Source of the DNA: Mycobacterium rhizamassiliense
Lineage (GTDB): Bacteria; Actinomycetota; Actinomycetes; Mycobacteriales; Mycobacteriaceae
Direction of reading: 5' to 3'
Length of the DNA: 64,000 nucleotides
NCBI RefSeq assembly: GCF_900157375.1
Contig: NZ_LT721901.1
Coordinates: 426,164 to 490,163, forward strand
The translations under genes were made by a program, and so were the position numbers. Positions 9,109 to 18,770 of the stretch are shown here, in pieces. Position 1 is the stretch's first letter. The number at the start of each line of letters is the position of its first letter. Under the pieces are notes generated by a model that had not been told where the DNA came from, did no database searches, and saw nothing but the letters and a program-made list of their open reading frames with translations.

Positions 9109-9915
9109 GTGACCGACGTTGCATTCGAGAACTCCCAACTCGCAAAGCGCGCGGCAAATTCCATCCGGGAGAAAACCGGGGTGGACGAGCACGACATCGC
9201 GATCGTCCTGGGTTCGGGATGGTCGCCGGCCGTCGCGGAGCTGGGGTCGCCGACGGTCGCCTTGCCCCAGGCCGAATTGCCCGGCTTCGCACCGCCGAAG
9301 GCGGTCGGCCACCCCGGCGAACTGCTGTCCATGCGCATCGGGGCTCACCGGGTGTTGGTCCTGGTCGGCCGCGTGCACGCCTACGAGGGCCACGACCTGA
9401 GCCATGTCGTGCACCCGGTGCGCACCGCGTGCGAAGCCGGCGCGCGCATCGTCGTGCTGACCAACGCCGCGGGCGGGCTGCGCCCGGACATGACGGTCGG
9501 CCAGCCGGTGCTGATCAGCGATCACCTGAACCTCACGGCGCGCTCGCCGCTGGTCGGCCCGCAGTTCGTCGACCTCACCGACGCCTACTCGCCGCGGCTG
9601 CGCGAGCTGGCCCGTGCGGCCGATCCGGAGCTGACCGAGGGCGTCTACGCTGGCCTGCCGGGCCCGCACTACGAGACGCCCGCCGAGATCCGGATGCTGC
9701 GGGTGCTCGGCGCCGACCTGGTCGGCATGTCGACGGTGCACGAGACGATCGCGGCGCGGGCATCCGGCGCCGAGGTGCTGGGCATCTCGCTGGTGACCAA
9801 CCTGGCGGCCGGGATCACCGGGGAGCCGCTCAGCCACGCCGAGGTGGTGGCCGCCGGCGCCGAATCCGCGACCCGCATCGGAGCCCTGCTGGCCGGCGTG
9901 ATCGCCCAGTTCTGA
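9109..9915 (+). CDS. deoD: Purine nucleoside phosphorylase
   Basis: Trimeric-type purine nucleoside phosphorylase (268 aa), which converts purine (deoxy)nucleosides and phosphate to the base and (deoxy)ribose-1-phosphate. Visible family segments are the phosphate loop L-G-S-G-W-S near residue 35, the G-R-V-H-x-Y-E-G-H segment near 87, T-N-A-A-G-G near 120 and M-S-T-V-H-E near 207. GTG start at 9109 because it follows a leaderless-type -10 element. Four bases separate it from pmmB, whose product probably consumes the sugar-1-phosphate. Orthologue of Rv3307. Confidence 0.93.
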   Translation: MTDVAFENSQLAKRAANSIREKTGVDEHDIAIVLGSGWSPAVAELGSPTVALPQAELPGFAPPKAVGHPGELLSMRIGAHRVLVLVGRVHAYEGHDLSHVVHPVRTACEAGARIVVLTNAAGGLRPDMTVGQPVLISDHLNLTARSPLVGPQFVDLTDAYSPRLRELARAADPELTEGVYAGLPGPHYETPAEIRMLRVLGADLVGMSTVHETIAARASGAEVLGISLVTNLAAGITGEPLSHAEVVAAGAESATRIGALLAGVIAQF

Positions 9916-9919
9916 ACCC

Positions 9920-11503
9920 ATGACGCCCGAGGAGTGGATCGACCACGACCCGGACCCGGGGACCGCGGAGGAGCTCTCGGCTTGTGCCCCAGACGAACTC
10001 GCCGCGCGTTTCGCCCGCCCGCTGACGTTCGGCACCGCGGGGCTGCGCGGACCGGTGCGCGGCGGCCCGGACGCCATGAACGTCGCGGTGGTCGCGCGCG
10101 CCACCTGGGCGGTGGCCCGGGTGCTTGCCGATCGCGGCGCGGCCGGTTCGACGGTGATCGTGGGACGCGACGCCCGGCACGGCTCGGCGATCTTCGCCAC
10201 GGTAGCCGCGGAAGTGCTCGCCGCCCAGGGTTTTTCGGTGATTCTACTGCCCGGTGCGGTGCCCACGCCGGTGGTGGCGTTCGCGGTGCGCCACACTGAG
10301 GCCGCGGCCGGAATCCAGATCACGGCCTCGCACAATCCGCCCGCCGACAATGGCTACAAGGTGTACTTCGACGGCGGCATCCAGATCGTCTCCCCCACCG
10401 ACCGCCAGATCGAAACCGCGATGGCCGCAGCCCCTTTCGCCGACCGGATCGAGCGCACACCGGTCGAGCCCGCCGACGCCGGCCTGATCGAGCGCTACAT
10501 CACGCGGGCCGCCGGGGTGCGGCGCGGCGCCGGCTCGGTGCGGGTGGCCCTGACCCCGCTGCACGGGGTCGGCGGCGCGGTGGCCGTCGAGACGTTGCAT
10601 CGCGCCGGCTTCGACCAGGTGCACACCGTCGGCGCCCAGTTCGCGCCCGACCCCGACTTCCCCACCGTCGCGTTCCCCAATCCCGAAGAGCCCGGCGCCA
10701 CCGACGGTTTGCTCGCCCTGGCCGCCGACGTCCACGCCGACGTCGCGATCGCGCTGGACCCCGACGCCGACCGGTGCGCGGTCGGCATACCCACCGCGTC
10801 GGGGTGGCGGATGCTCTCCGGCGACGAAACCGGTTGGCTGCTGGGCGATTACCTCCTGTCGCGAACGCCCGACCCGGCGGCGGCCGTGGTGGCCAGCAGC
10901 GTGGTGTCCTCCCGGATGCTGGCCGCGATCGCCGCACGCTACGGCGCCGTGCACGTCGAAACCCTCACCGGCTTCAAGTGGCTCGCGCGCGCCGACGCCG
11001 AATTGCCCTCCGGCACATTGGTATACGCCTACGAGGAGGCGATCGGCCACTGCGTCGACCCGGCGGCGGTGCGCGACAAGGACGGCATCAGCGCCGCGGT
11101 GCTGGTGTGCGATCTGGTGGCCGCGTGCAAAGACCAGGGCCTTGACGTGCCGGACAAGCTCGACGAGCTGGCCCGTCGCTACGGCGTGCACGAGGTCGCG
11201 GCGGTGTCGCGCCGGGTCGCCGACCCCGGCGAGGCCGCCGCGCTGATGGCCCGGCTACGGGCCGAGCCGCCGACCGCGTTGGCGGGATTCGCCGCGACCG
11301 TCACCGACATCACCGATGCGCTGATCTTCACCGGCGGCGACGACGACACGTCGATCAGGGTGGTGGTGCGGCCTTCCGGGACGGAGCCGAAGCTGAAGTG
11401 CTACTTGGAGATTCGCTGCGCGGCTTCCGACGACCTGACTTCTTCTCGGACTTATGCCGCCGCCCTGCGTGAGCAGCTGGTCGCTTCGCTGGCGCACTGG
11501 TGA
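9920..11503 (+). CDS. pmmB: Alpha-phosphohexomutase family protein, probable phosphopentomutase
   Basis: Alpha-D-phosphohexomutase superfamily enzyme (527 aa), orthologue of Rv3308 and commonly named phosphomannomutase. The phosphoserine loop T-A-S-H-N-P-P is near residue 135, the metal loop D-P-D-A-D-R near 280, and the sugar-binding loop Y-E-E-A-I-G near 372 is followed by V-R-D-K-D-G-I-S-A. That last segment and the N-terminal F-G-T-A-G-L-R-G resemble the PGM2 branch, whose members are phosphopentomutases. With deoD immediately upstream, interconversion of ribose-1- and ribose-5-phosphate is the best inference. The last 149 bases overlap the extended upp frame on the other strand. Confidence 0.88.
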   Translation: MTPEEWIDHDPDPGTAEELSACAPDELAARFARPLTFGTAGLRGPVRGGPDAMNVAVVARATWAVARVLADRGAAGSTVIVGRDARHGSAIFATVAAEVLAAQGFSVILLPGAVPTPVVAFAVRHTEAAAGIQITASHNPPADNGYKVYFDGGIQIVSPTDRQIETAMAAAPFADRIERTPVEPADAGLIERYITRAAGVRRGAGSVRVALTPLHGVGGAVAVETLHRAGFDQVHTVGAQFAPDPDFPTVAFPNPEEPGATDGLLALAADVHADVAIALDPDADRCAVGIPTASGWRMLSGDETGWLLGDYLLSRTPDPAAAVVASSVVSSRMLAAIAARYGAVHVETLTGFKWLARADAELPSGTLVYAYEEAIGHCVDPAAVRDKDGISAAVLVCDLVAACKDQGLDVPDKLDELARRYGVHEVAAVSRRVADPGEAAALMARLRAEPPTALAGFAATVTDITDALIFTGGDDDTSIRVVVRPSGTEPKLKCYLEIRCAASDDLTSSRTYAAALREQLVASLAHW

Positions 11504-12128
11504 ATATCCGGGGCCCGAACTGACGGTCGCCCGCATCGCCGAGGCCCGGCACGATGAACGCCGACTTGTTGAGCCCCTTGTCGATCGCGGCGGTGAACAC
11601 CCGCGCGTTGGGCGCTATCTTCTCCACTGCCGCAATGCCTTCCGGCGCAGCCACGACGCAGAGCACGCTGATATCCGTCGCGCCGCGCCGCTGCAGCAGT
11701 TCGATGGCGTAGGTCATCGACCCGCCGGTGGCCAGCATCGGGTCGAGCACTATCACCGGCCGCCGCTTGAGCTTCTCGGGCAGCGCCTCCATGTACGGCA
11801 CGGCCTCATGCGTTTCCTCGTCGCGGGCGACACCGATGAAACCCACCTCGGCGTCCGGGATCGCGGCGTGCGCCTCGTCGACCATGCCGAGCCCGGCCCG
11901 CAACACCGGAACCAGCAGTGGCGGGGTGGCCAGCCGGCGGCCGAACGTCTCGGCCAGTGGCGTCCGGATCCGGACCGGTTGGGTCGGTGCGTCGCGCAGG
12001 GCCTCGTAGACCAACACCAGCGTGAGCTCGCGCAGCGCGGCCCGGAAGCCCGCCCCGTCGGTGCGTTCGTCGCGCAGCATCGTCAGCCGGGCCGCGGCCA
12101 ACGGGTGGTCGATCACGCGCACTTCCAT
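11355..12128 (-). CDS. upp: Uracil phosphoribosyltransferase with C-terminal extension
   Basis: Pyrimidine-salvage enzyme making UMP from uracil and PRPP. Residues 1-207 match the full family length and end in the usual [11 protein letters not shown]. The PRPP loop [11 protein letters not shown] near residue 127 and the uracil-binding P-G-L-G-D-A-G region are present. Where the orthologue stops, this frame reads Ile-Phe and continues for 50 basic, Ser/Ala/Pro-rich residues antisense to the 3' end of pmmB. The extension shows no domain and is probably a lost stop codon (or a sequencing error). ATG start at 12128, divergent from sapM. Confidence 0.9.
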   Translation of the reverse strand: MEVRVIDHPLAAARLTMLRDERTDGAGFRAALRELTLVLVYEALRDAPTQPVRIRTPLAETFGRRLATPPLLVPVLRAGLGMVDEAHAAIPDAEVGFIGVARDEETHEAVPYMEALPEKLKRRPVIVLDPMLATGGSMTYAIELLQRRGATDISVLCVVAAPEGIAAVEKIAPNARVFTAAIDKGLNKSAFIVPGLGDAGDRQFGPRIFTSAPAKRPAAHAGRRHKSEKKSGRRKPRSESPSSTSASAPSRKAAPPP

Positions 12129-12207
12129 GGCTACGAGGGTATATAACGATCGGGCAAAGCCCTGCTGACACGCATCTTTGCGGGCCGGAACGGCCGTTCG
12201 CCGCTCA

Positions 12208-12213
12208 TATACT
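12208..12213 (+). promoter_or_regulatory. -10 element, leaderless promoter of sapM
   Basis: TATACT, a near-ideal -10 hexamer, six bases before the sapM GTG at 12220. Confidence 0.65.
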
Positions 12214-12219
12214 GCGCGC

Positions 12220-13122
12220 GTGAACCACGAAACTCGAAGCCGCAGAAGGCTGATCAGGTGGGCCTACCGCACCCTGATGCTGGCCGGCGCGGCGACGCTG
12301 ATCACGGCGGTCGCCACGCCGTTGACTCCGCGCGTGGGCCTGGTCGCGGCGACACTGCCCCGCCCGGCACACGTGGTAATCGTGGTGGAAGAGAACCGTT
12401 CTGAGGGCCGCATCATCGGCAGCCCGTCCAACCCGTTCATCAACGCGCTGGCGTCCCGCGGGGCCAACATGGCCCAGTCGTTCGCGGAGACGCATCCGAG
12501 CGAGCCCAACTACCTGGCGCTGTTCGCCGGCAACACCTTCGGCGTCACCAAGGACACCTGCCCGATCAACGCCGGCAACGCGCCCAACCTGGGATCCGAA
12601 TTGCTGGGCGCCGGCTACACGTTCATCGGCTACGCCGAAGACCTGCCCGCGGTGGGCTCACCCGCTTGCAGCGCAGGCAAATATGCGCGCAAGCACGTGC
12701 CGTGGGCCAACTTCGCCAACGTGCCCGCGACGAACTCGGTGCCGTTCTCGGCGTTTCCGATGGGCAACTACAACAGCCTGCCCACGGTCTCGTTCGTCAT
12801 CCCCAACAACGACGACAACATGCACGACGGCTCGGTCCCCGCGGGTGACGCGTGGCTGCAGCGCAACCTGTCGGACTACGCCAACTGGGCGGTGGCCAAC
12901 AACAGCCTGCTGATCGTCACGTGGGACGAGGACGACGGCTCCGGTGCCGGCGGCCGCAACCAGATCCCGACCATCGTCTACGGCGCACACGTGCAGCCCG
13001 GCACCTACACCGAGCAGATCAATCACTACAGCGTGCTGTCCACGCTGGAACAGATGTACGGCCTGCCCAAGACGGGTAACGCGGCCAACGCTGCCCCCAT
13101 CGCGACCATCTGGGCCCCATAG
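12220..13122 (+). CDS. sapM: Secreted acid phosphatase SapM
   Basis: Exported phosphatase (300 aa) of the phosphoesterase/acid phosphatase family, orthologue of Rv3310. In M. tuberculosis it dephosphorylates host phosphatidylinositol-3-phosphate and blocks phagosome maturation. An arginine-rich start and hydrophobic segment (residues 1-44) form the signal peptide. The mature domain starts with [10 protein letters not shown] and contains H-P-S-E-P-N-Y and T-W-D-E-D-D segments, which carry the acidic and histidine residues used by this fold. The GTG at 12220 is preferred over an upstream GTG because a TATACT element lies six bases before it. Confidence 0.92.
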   Translation: MNHETRSRRRLIRWAYRTLMLAGAATLITAVATPLTPRVGLVAATLPRPAHVVIVVEENRSEGRIIGSPSNPFINALASRGANMAQSFAETHPSEPNYLALFAGNTFGVTKDTCPINAGNAPNLGSELLGAGYTFIGYAEDLPAVGSPACSAGKYARKHVPWANFANVPATNSVPFSAFPMGNYNSLPTVSFVIPNNDDNMHDGSVPAGDAWLQRNLSDYANWAVANNSLLIVTWDEDDGSGAGGRNQIPTIVYGAHVQPGTYTEQINHYSVLSTLEQMYGLPKTGNAANAAPIATIWAP

Positions 13123-13139
13123 GCTCATCGGTCGTCGCC

Positions 13140-13145
13140 TATTCT
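13140..13145 (+). promoter_or_regulatory. -10 element, probable leaderless promoter
   Basis: TATTCT seven bases before the ATG at 13153, in the 30-base gap after sapM. Confidence 0.55.
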
Positions 13146-13152
13146 GTGCCGC

Positions 13153-14475
13153 ATGGCTGCTGACCTCCTGCCCATCCGACTGAGCTTGTCCGCCGGTGAC
13201 CGTTACACCGTGTGGGCACCCCGCTGGCGGGACGCCGGCGACGAGTGGGAGGCGTTCCTGGGCAAGGACGAGGACCTGTTCGGCTTCGAGACCGTCGCCG
13301 ACCTGGTCGCATTCGTGCGTTCGAACTCCGACAACGACCTGGTCGACCACCCGGCGTGGAAGGCCCTGACCACCGCGCACGCGCACAGCCTCGAGCCCGC
13401 CGACGACCAGCACTTCGATCTGGTCGTCGTCGAGGAATTGGTGTCGGAGAAGCCGACCGAGGAGTCGGTGAACGCGCTGGCCGAGGCGCTGGCGATCGTG
13501 TCGTCGATCGGGTCCGTGTGCGAGCTGGCCGCCGTCTCGAAGTTCTTCAACGGCAACCCCAGCCTGGGCACGGTGTCCGGCGGGATCGACCACTTCACCG
13601 GCAAGGCGGGCGCCAAGCGCTGGAACTCGCTGGCCGAGGTGATCGATCGCAGCTGGGACGACGTGCTCGCCGCGATCGACGGCATCGTCACGACCCCCGA
13701 CGTCGACTCCGCGCTGTCGGAGAAGGCCGCCGAGGAACTCGCCGAGGAGCGCGAGGAGCCGGAAGAGGACGAGGCCGAGGACGGCGACGAGACCGAAGAC
13801 GCCGTCGACGAGACGCAGGACGACGACGAGGAAGACGCCGCGGACGAAGTCGACGACGAGGACGAGGTCGAGGCCGAAGCCGAGGACGAAGAGCGCGCGC
13901 CCGGCGACACGGTCGTGCTCGGCAGCGACGAGGACTTCTGGCTGGAGGTCGGCATCGACCCGGTGCGGATCATGACCAGCTCCGGCACGTTCTTCACGCT
14001 GCGCTGCTACCTGGACGACCGCCCGATATTCCTGGGCCGCAACGGCCGCATCAGCGTGTTCAGCTCGGAGCGGACGCTGGCCCGCTACCTGGCCGACGAA
14101 CACGACCACGACCTGTCCGACCTGAGCACCTACGACGACATCCGGACCGCCGCGACCGACGGCTCCCTGTCCATCGACGTCTCCGACGAGAACATCTACG
14201 TGCTGTCCGGGCTGGCCGACGACTTCGCCGAGGGCCCCGACGCGGTGGACCGCGATCAGCTGGACCTCGCCGTCGAACTGCTTCGCGACATCGGCGACTA
14301 CTCCGAGGACCCCACGATCGACAAGGCGCTCGAACCGGGCCGGCCGCTGGGCAAGCTGGTGGCCCACGTGCTCGAGCCCGATTCCGTCGCGAAGCCGTCC
14401 GCGCCCTACACGGCGGCGGTGCGCGAGTGGGAGAAGCTGGAGCAATTCGTCGACGGACGGCTGCGACGCGAATAG
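13153..14475 (+). CDS. Rv3311-like protein with long acidic insert
   Basis: Cytoplasmic protein (440 aa) of unknown function, orthologue of the conserved actinobacterial protein Rv3311. Two predicted globular parts flank a strongly acidic, low-complexity stretch at about residues 197-256, almost entirely Glu, Asp and Ala. The N-terminal part begins L-L-P-I-R-L-S-L-S-A-G-D-R-Y-T-V-W and the C-terminal part contains W-L-E-V-G-I-D-P-V-R. I see no catalytic motif, signal peptide or membrane segment. The acidic linker creates a serine-rich phantom frame on the other strand. The gene follows sapM on the same strand but has its own leaderless-type promoter. Confidence 0.82.
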   Translation: MAADLLPIRLSLSAGDRYTVWAPRWRDAGDEWEAFLGKDEDLFGFETVADLVAFVRSNSDNDLVDHPAWKALTTAHAHSLEPADDQHFDLVVVEELVSEKPTEESVNALAEALAIVSSIGSVCELAAVSKFFNGNPSLGTVSGGIDHFTGKAGAKRWNSLAEVIDRSWDDVLAAIDGIVTTPDVDSALSEKAAEELAEEREEPEEDEAEDGDETEDAVDETQDDDEEDAADEVDDEDEVEAEAEDEERAPGDTVVLGSDEDFWLEVGIDPVRIMTSSGTFFTLRCYLDDRPIFLGRNGRISVFSSERTLARYLADEHDHDLSDLSTYDDIRTAATDGSLSIDVSDENIYVLSGLADDFAEGPDAVDRDQLDLAVELLRDIGDYSEDPTIDKALEPGRPLGKLVAHVLEPDSVAKPSAPYTAAVREWEKLEQFVDGRLRRE

Positions 14476-14527
14476 CGTCGGTGTGACCGGCCTTGGCCCA
14501 TAAGGACCAGAAGGAGAGGTAAGTCGA

Positions 14528-15511
14528 GTGTCGCTGCCCGGCATCGGCCCGCTCCCGCTATACGGGTTCCAGCGTCCGGGCATGCTGCTGTTCGCCGTGA
14601 TCCCGGTGGCTCTGCTGGCCGTCTACGTCCTGGTCCAGTTCCGGCGGCGCCGCCGCCTGCACCGGTTCACCGAGGCGCGGGTGCCGCAGCCGTGGTGGCG
14701 CCACATCCCGATCGCGGTGTCACTGCTGGGCCTGGCGCTGCTGACGATCGCGCTGGGCACACCGACGCACGACATGAAGATCCCGCGCAACCGCGCCGTC
14801 ATCATGCTGGTGATCGACATGTCGAATTCCATGCGCGCCACCGACGTCGACCCCAACCGGCTCAAGGCCGCCGAGCAGGCGGCCGGCAAGTTCGCCGCCC
14901 AGCTGACGCCCGGGGTCAACCTGGGGCTCGTCGGGTTCGCCGGGACGCCGTACCTGCTGGTGCCGCCGACGCCGCAACACCAGGCGACCATCGACGCGCT
15001 GGGCAAGCTCAACTTCGCCGAGGGCACCGCGACCGGCGAGGCCATCTTCACCGCCCTGCACGCGATCGAGGCCGCGGGGCTCACGGGCGGGGACACCCCG
15101 CCGCCGGCCCGCATCGTGCTGCTGTCCGACGGCGGCGAGAACCGGCCGACGAACCCCAGCGACCCCCATGACGGCGCCTACACGGCCTCGCGCCTGGCCA
15201 AGGACCAGGGCGTGCCCATCTCCACGATCTCGTTCGGCACCCCGAGCGGCAACATCGTGCTGGACGGGGCGCACATCAACGTCCCGGTGTCGACGGACCA
15301 GATGCGGACCATCGCGAGGCTGGCCGGCGGGCAGTCCTACACGGCCACCAATCTCGGCGAACTCGAAAAGGACTACGACGCCATCCAGAACGAGATCGGC
15401 TATCGCACAGTGCCCGGTCCCGGCAGCTCAGGGTGGCTTCGCCTCGGTGTGATCACAACGTTGATCGCCGCGGCGCTGGGGCTGCTGCTCAATCGGCGCC
15501 TGCCTACTTAA
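14528..15511 (+). CDS. VWA-domain membrane protein (copy 1)
   Basis: Membrane-anchored von Willebrand factor A protein (327 aa) of the BatA/Rv1481 type; exact role unknown. Two transmembrane helices lie near residues 16-36 and 57-76, then a VWA domain at about 90-290, and a final helix near 303-321 with an R-R-L-P end. The metal-ion-dependent adhesion site D-M-S-N-S is intact (V-I-D-M-S-N-S-M). GTG start at 14528 with an AAGGAGAG ribosome site ten bases upstream. A close paralogue lies at 16659-17666 on the other strand. No MoxR ATPase gene, the usual partner, is present in the window. Confidence 0.86.
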   Translation: MSLPGIGPLPLYGFQRPGMLLFAVIPVALLAVYVLVQFRRRRRLHRFTEARVPQPWWRHIPIAVSLLGLALLTIALGTPTHDMKIPRNRAVIMLVIDMSNSMRATDVDPNRLKAAEQAAGKFAAQLTPGVNLGLVGFAGTPYLLVPPTPQHQATIDALGKLNFAEGTATGEAIFTALHAIEAAGLTGGDTPPPARIVLLSDGGENRPTNPSDPHDGAYTASRLAKDQGVPISTISFGTPSGNIVLDGAHINVPVSTDQMRTIARLAGGQSYTATNLGELEKDYDAIQNEIGYRTVPGPGSSGWLRLGVITTLIAAALGLLLNRRLPT

Positions 15512-15556
15512 AGCCGGGGCCTTGCGCAGCGGGCCCTGGTTTGACAGTCTTATTAG

Positions 15557-15997
15557 ATGAGTAAGGTAACCCTAACTACGGAGTTGCCGATCTCGGCCGA
15601 GACGGCAGCGGGCCTGGCGCGAAAGCCACAGCTGATGCGGTTCGTGCTCGGGCCGTATCTGAACACGCGGGGCCTGGAGGTGCCCGAACGGATCGAGGTC
15701 GGTACCCAGGGTTCGGCGCGACTGTGGTGGTTCGGCGTCATCCCGACGTGGACGCACCACCTGCTGATCGAGAAGCTCGACGACACCGAGATCGCCACCC
15801 GCGAGCACGGCGGGCCGGTGCACACCTGGAACCACCGGCTGACGTTCGTGCCGATCGGCGAGAATCAGTGCCGCTACACCGACGAGATCGAGACCGACGA
15901 CGGGCTCACGGGCTTCGTCACGCGGCTGTTCATCCGGGCGATGTTCAAGCACCGGCACCGGCGCTGGCGAGTGCTCACCGAAATCCTCGAGCCGTAG
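15557..15997 (+). CDS. SRPBCC-like small protein
   Basis: Cytoplasmic protein (146 aa), not confidently recognised. The pattern of alternating strands with a C-terminal helix, and phrases such as L-T-F-V-P-I-G-E-N-Q-C-R-Y-T-D-E-I, suggest a START/SRPBCC ligand-binding fold similar to polyketide cyclase-like proteins. No catalytic residues can be named. ATG start at 15557. It ends five bases from the convergent methyltransferase gene at 16002. The family assignment is inference from sequence character alone. Confidence 0.7.
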   Translation: MSKVTLTTELPISAETAAGLARKPQLMRFVLGPYLNTRGLEVPERIEVGTQGSARLWWFGVIPTWTHHLLIEKLDDTEIATREHGGPVHTWNHRLTFVPIGENQCRYTDEIETDDGLTGFVTRLFIRAMFKHRHRRWRVLTEILEP

Positions 15998-16001
15998 GCC
16001 G

Positions 16002-16655
16002 CTACTCCCGCAGGCGCGCGTCGAAATGCGCGATCGCCCCGGTGCAATCCAGGGCGTCGAGTGCAAGGCCCGCCTCGGTGAACCAGCGCCGGGCATCCCG
16101 GATAGTTCCGGCCGGGCCGAAGGCGCCGGCCGCGCGTAGCACCGACATGTAGGCATCGGACCGGGCCAGCTGGCCCCGGACCGCGAACTCGCCGAGCAGC
16201 CGGCCACCGGGGCGAAGACACCGGGCCATCTCGGCGACCGCCGCCCCGGGATCGGGCACGCAGTGCAGCCCGTTGAAACACAGGCAGAGATCGAATTCGT
16301 TGTCGGCGAAAGGCATTCGATCGATGCTCGCCTTGACCAGCTCGACGTCGCCATACCGGGCGCGGGCGCGGTCCAGCATGGCGGCGGATACGTCGACGCC
16401 GACGTAGCGGACCCGCTGCCCGGGCCGTATCCGTGATATGACGGCGCCTCCCCCGCACGGGACGTCGAGAATGTCTGTGCCATCGGGCATTTCGGCGACC
16501 ACCGCCATCGCGCGGTAGATGCGACCGACGTCGGCGCCCATCACCACGCGCCCGAATCCTGCCGCCACCCGCGGGCGTTGCATCGCCCACTCGTACGACG
16601 ACCCCACGGTCCGCACGAAGAACGGGCGCTGCCAAACCCGGCTGACGTCGGGCAC
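16002..16655 (-). CDS. Class I SAM-dependent methyltransferase
   Basis: Methyltransferase (217 aa) of the UbiE/Methyltransf_11 type; substrate unknown. Motif I is D-V-P-C-G-G-G-A-V near residue 64, with the acidic post-motif G-V-D-V-S-A-A-M-L near residue 86. The L-C-F-N-G-L-H-C-V-P-D motif and the R-C-L-R-P-G-G-R-L segment follow. GTG start at 16655, three bases after the stop of the VWA copy 2 gene, so the two are probably cotranscribed. Confidence 0.83.
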   Translation of the reverse strand: MPDVSRVWQRPFFVRTVGSSYEWAMQRPRVAAGFGRVVMGADVGRIYRAMAVVAEMPDGTDILDVPCGGGAVISRIRPGQRVRYVGVDVSAAMLDRARARYGDVELVKASIDRMPFADNEFDLCLCFNGLHCVPDPGAAVAEMARCLRPGGRLLGEFAVRGQLARSDAYMSVLRAAGAFGPAGTIRDARRWFTEAGLALDALDCTGAIAHFDARLRE

Positions 16656-16658
16656 GGC

Positions 16659-17666
16659 CTAGGCCGGCAGCCTGCGGTTCAGCAGCAGACCGGCCAGCAC
16701 CGCACCGGCCATGGCCACCGAACCGAGCAGCATCCACGCCAGGCTCGCGTCACCCTTCACGGTCTCGTAGCCGATCTGGCGTTGCAGCGTCGTGTAGACG
16801 CTCTTCAGCGACTCCAGGCTGTCGGCGTGAAACGCCTCGCCGTCGGTGATCTTGCAGATCTCCTGCAGCGTCTGGTCGTCGACCGGCACCGGAATCGTCG
16901 CGCCCTGATACACCACGGTGCCGTCGGGCGTGCCGAACGAGATCGTCGAGATCTGGACGCCCTCGGCCTTGGCCGCGCGGGCCGCGGTGAACGCGCCCTG
17001 CGGGGCGTTGGGGTCCAGCGGAACGTTCTCGGCGCCATCGGATTCCAGCACGATGCGCGCCGGCGGGGGCCCGTCGCCGCCGCCCATCACCGCGCCGACG
17101 GTCGCGATCGCCTGCAGCGCGGTGAAAATCCCTTCCCCGGTAGCGGTTTTCGGCGCCGCCTGCAGGCCGTCGATCGCCGACTTGACCGCGCCGCGATTCG
17201 TCGTCGGCGAGACCAGCAGCGTGGCGTTGGCCGCGAAGGCCACCAGCCCGAGGTTGATCGCCGGGGTCAGCTGGTCGGCGAATTGCTTGCCGGCCTCCTG
17301 CGCGGCCGCGAGCCGGTTCGGCGCGACGTCCGTGGATGCCATGGACTCCGAGATGTCGATGACCAGCATCACCACCGCGCGGTTGAGCGGGATCCGGATG
17401 TCGGTGGTCGGGCCCGCCATCGCCGTCGTCAGCAGCACCAGCGACGCGGCGAGCAGGACCGTCGGGATGTGCCGCAAGCGACTGAGCCGCGCCGGTGCCA
17501 CCCGCTCCAGCACTTCCATGTTGGCGAATCGCAGCACGCGGCGCCGCCGGGCGTATTGCTGCGCGACGTAGATGCCGATCAGCAGCAGCACGGCCAGTAG
17601 GAACAGGAAGAACCAGGCGTGCTCGAAGCCCGTGAGCGACACCGGACCCAACAGGGGCACCTTCAT
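16659..17666 (-). CDS. VWA-domain membrane protein (copy 2)
   Basis: Paralogue of the VWA protein at 14528 with the same architecture (335 aa): two N-terminal membrane helices (about 15-37 and 59-78), a VWA domain with intact D-I-S-E-S metal site near residue 95, and a C-terminal helix ending L-N-R-R-L-P-A. I chose the ATG at 17666 (M-K-V-P-L-L-G-P-V) over the GTG at 17678, because it aligns with the start of copy 1 and of the Rv1481 family. Copies 1 and 2 point towards each other around two unrelated small genes. Confidence 0.86.
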   Translation of the reverse strand: MKVPLLGPVSLTGFEHAWFFLFLLAVLLLIGIYVAQQYARRRRVLRFANMEVLERVAPARLSRLRHIPTVLLAASLVLLTTAMAGPTTDIRIPLNRAVVMLVIDISESMASTDVAPNRLAAAQEAGKQFADQLTPAINLGLVAFAANATLLVSPTTNRGAVKSAIDGLQAAPKTATGEGIFTALQAIATVGAVMGGGDGPPPARIVLESDGAENVPLDPNAPQGAFTAARAAKAEGVQISTISFGTPDGTVVYQGATIPVPVDDQTLQEICKITDGEAFHADSLESLKSVYTTLQRQIGYETVKGDASLAWMLLGSVAMAGAVLAGLLLNRRLPA

Positions 17667-17719
17667 GTCCAGCCACACTATTCGTCAATCGCTGGCGGTG
17701 CACCGACCGCCACCGCAGG

Positions 17720-18730
17720 TCAGCCCGCGACGAGATCGCGGCGCTGGGTGAATTTGATGTCCAGGCTGCGCAGGTGGGTCTGCAGCCCCGCGTCCTGAAC
17801 GGGGATCAGGTGCGCGGGCTGGTCGGTCTCGTTGAAGTGGGCGTGCCACATGCCCGGCGGCGTGGTGAAGGCGCCGCCGGCCTGCCAGTCCACCCGGATC
17901 GGGTCGACGATGTTGCCCCGCTCGTCGAGTCGGGTGCCCAGCAGCGAGTAGCAGCCGCTGGCTGGGGCGTCGAGGATCAGGTCCAGCGCGACCGACTGGT
18001 GTCGGTGTGGGCGCTGCTCCTGATTCGCCGGCAGCACGCCGAACATGGCCCACAGGACGTGGGTGATGGTCAGCGTCTGCTCCTGGTTCTCGTTGGCCAG
18101 CAGCACGCTGACCCGGCTCTTGTCGTTGGCGCCCGGGCGCGACGCGATCTCCTCCAGCTTCGCCACCGCGTCCGACCGGCGGAACTTGGTCGCCCGGAAC
18201 CGCGGCTCGCGCGCCTCGGCACCGAGGTAGCGCATCAGCGGCTCGTCGTGCACCCAGTACATGGCCGCGTCGGCGTCGGCGTAGAACACCGAACTGGTGC
18301 CGGCGGGCAGCGTCAGGAAGTCGCCCTTCTCCCACTGCACCAGCTGGCCGTTGACCGCGGCGAAGCCCCGGCCGTAGAGCACGTAGTACAGCTGCGAGGT
18401 GGCGTTGGGACTGGTGTCGATCTGCTGGTTGGCCCGGATGCGCACGAAGTTGGCCAGCAGCGCGGGGCTGGTCGCCGCGCCGGTCTTGATACCCAGGGCG
18501 TCGGACAGGTCCAGCGGAATGATTCCGGTCGGCTGGTCCATGTACACGTCGGGCCCGAACTGGGTGATCGGCACCTGCGGCGCGTCACCGGAGCCGATCG
18601 GGTTGGCGGCCTTGGAGTATTCGAAGTAGCAGGCGTCGTCGGCCCAGTCCACGAACCGGCCTTCGAACCCGTATTCGGCCACGTTGGTCATTGGCGCGGG
18701 GACCGTCGGGTCCAGGTTCACGGTGGACAT
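17720..18730 (-). CDS. Bicupin protein, gentisate 1,2-dioxygenase-like
   Basis: Double cupin (336 aa) resembling the gentisate/salicylate dioxygenase family; likely an iron-dependent oxygenase, substrate unproven. The first cupin is around residues 95-165 (Y-Y-V-L-Y-G-R-G segment); the second around 225-320 contains the P-H-R-H-Q-S-V-A metal-ligand motif and a W-H-A-H-F-N-E segment. Histidine ligands are clear in the second cupin and weak in the first, so one may be non-catalytic. ATG start at 18730 with an AAGGAGA ribosome site five bases before it. It diverges from a GntR regulator across a 141-base region with inverted half-sites. Confidence 0.8.
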   Translation of the reverse strand: MSTVNLDPTVPAPMTNVAEYGFEGRFVDWADDACYFEYSKAANPIGSGDAPQVPITQFGPDVYMDQPTGIIPLDLSDALGIKTGAATSPALLANFVRIRANQQIDTSPNATSQLYYVLYGRGFAAVNGQLVQWEKGDFLTLPAGTSSVFYADADAAMYWVHDEPLMRYLGAEAREPRFRATKFRRSDAVAKLEEIASRPGANDKSRVSVLLANENQEQTLTITHVLWAMFGVLPANQEQRPHRHQSVALDLILDAPASGCYSLLGTRLDERGNIVDPIRVDWQAGGAFTTPPGMWHAHFNETDQPAHLIPVQDAGLQTHLRSLDIKFTQRRDLVAG

Positions 18731-18770
18731 GTCGATCTCCTTGCTTCGGGCTGCATCTTGTGTCTGAATC

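Noticed and set aside
13203..13997. Serine-rich 264-residue minus-strand frame
   Set aside because: It is the complement of the Asp/Glu-rich linker codons.
12658..14583. 641-residue minus-strand frame across sapM and the Rv3311-like gene
   Set aside because: Overlaps two recognised genes on the other strand and has no recognisable domain.
15541..15556. TTGACA and TATTAG before the SRPBCC-like gene as a promoter
   Set aside because: Only four bases separate them, which is not a usable promoter spacing.
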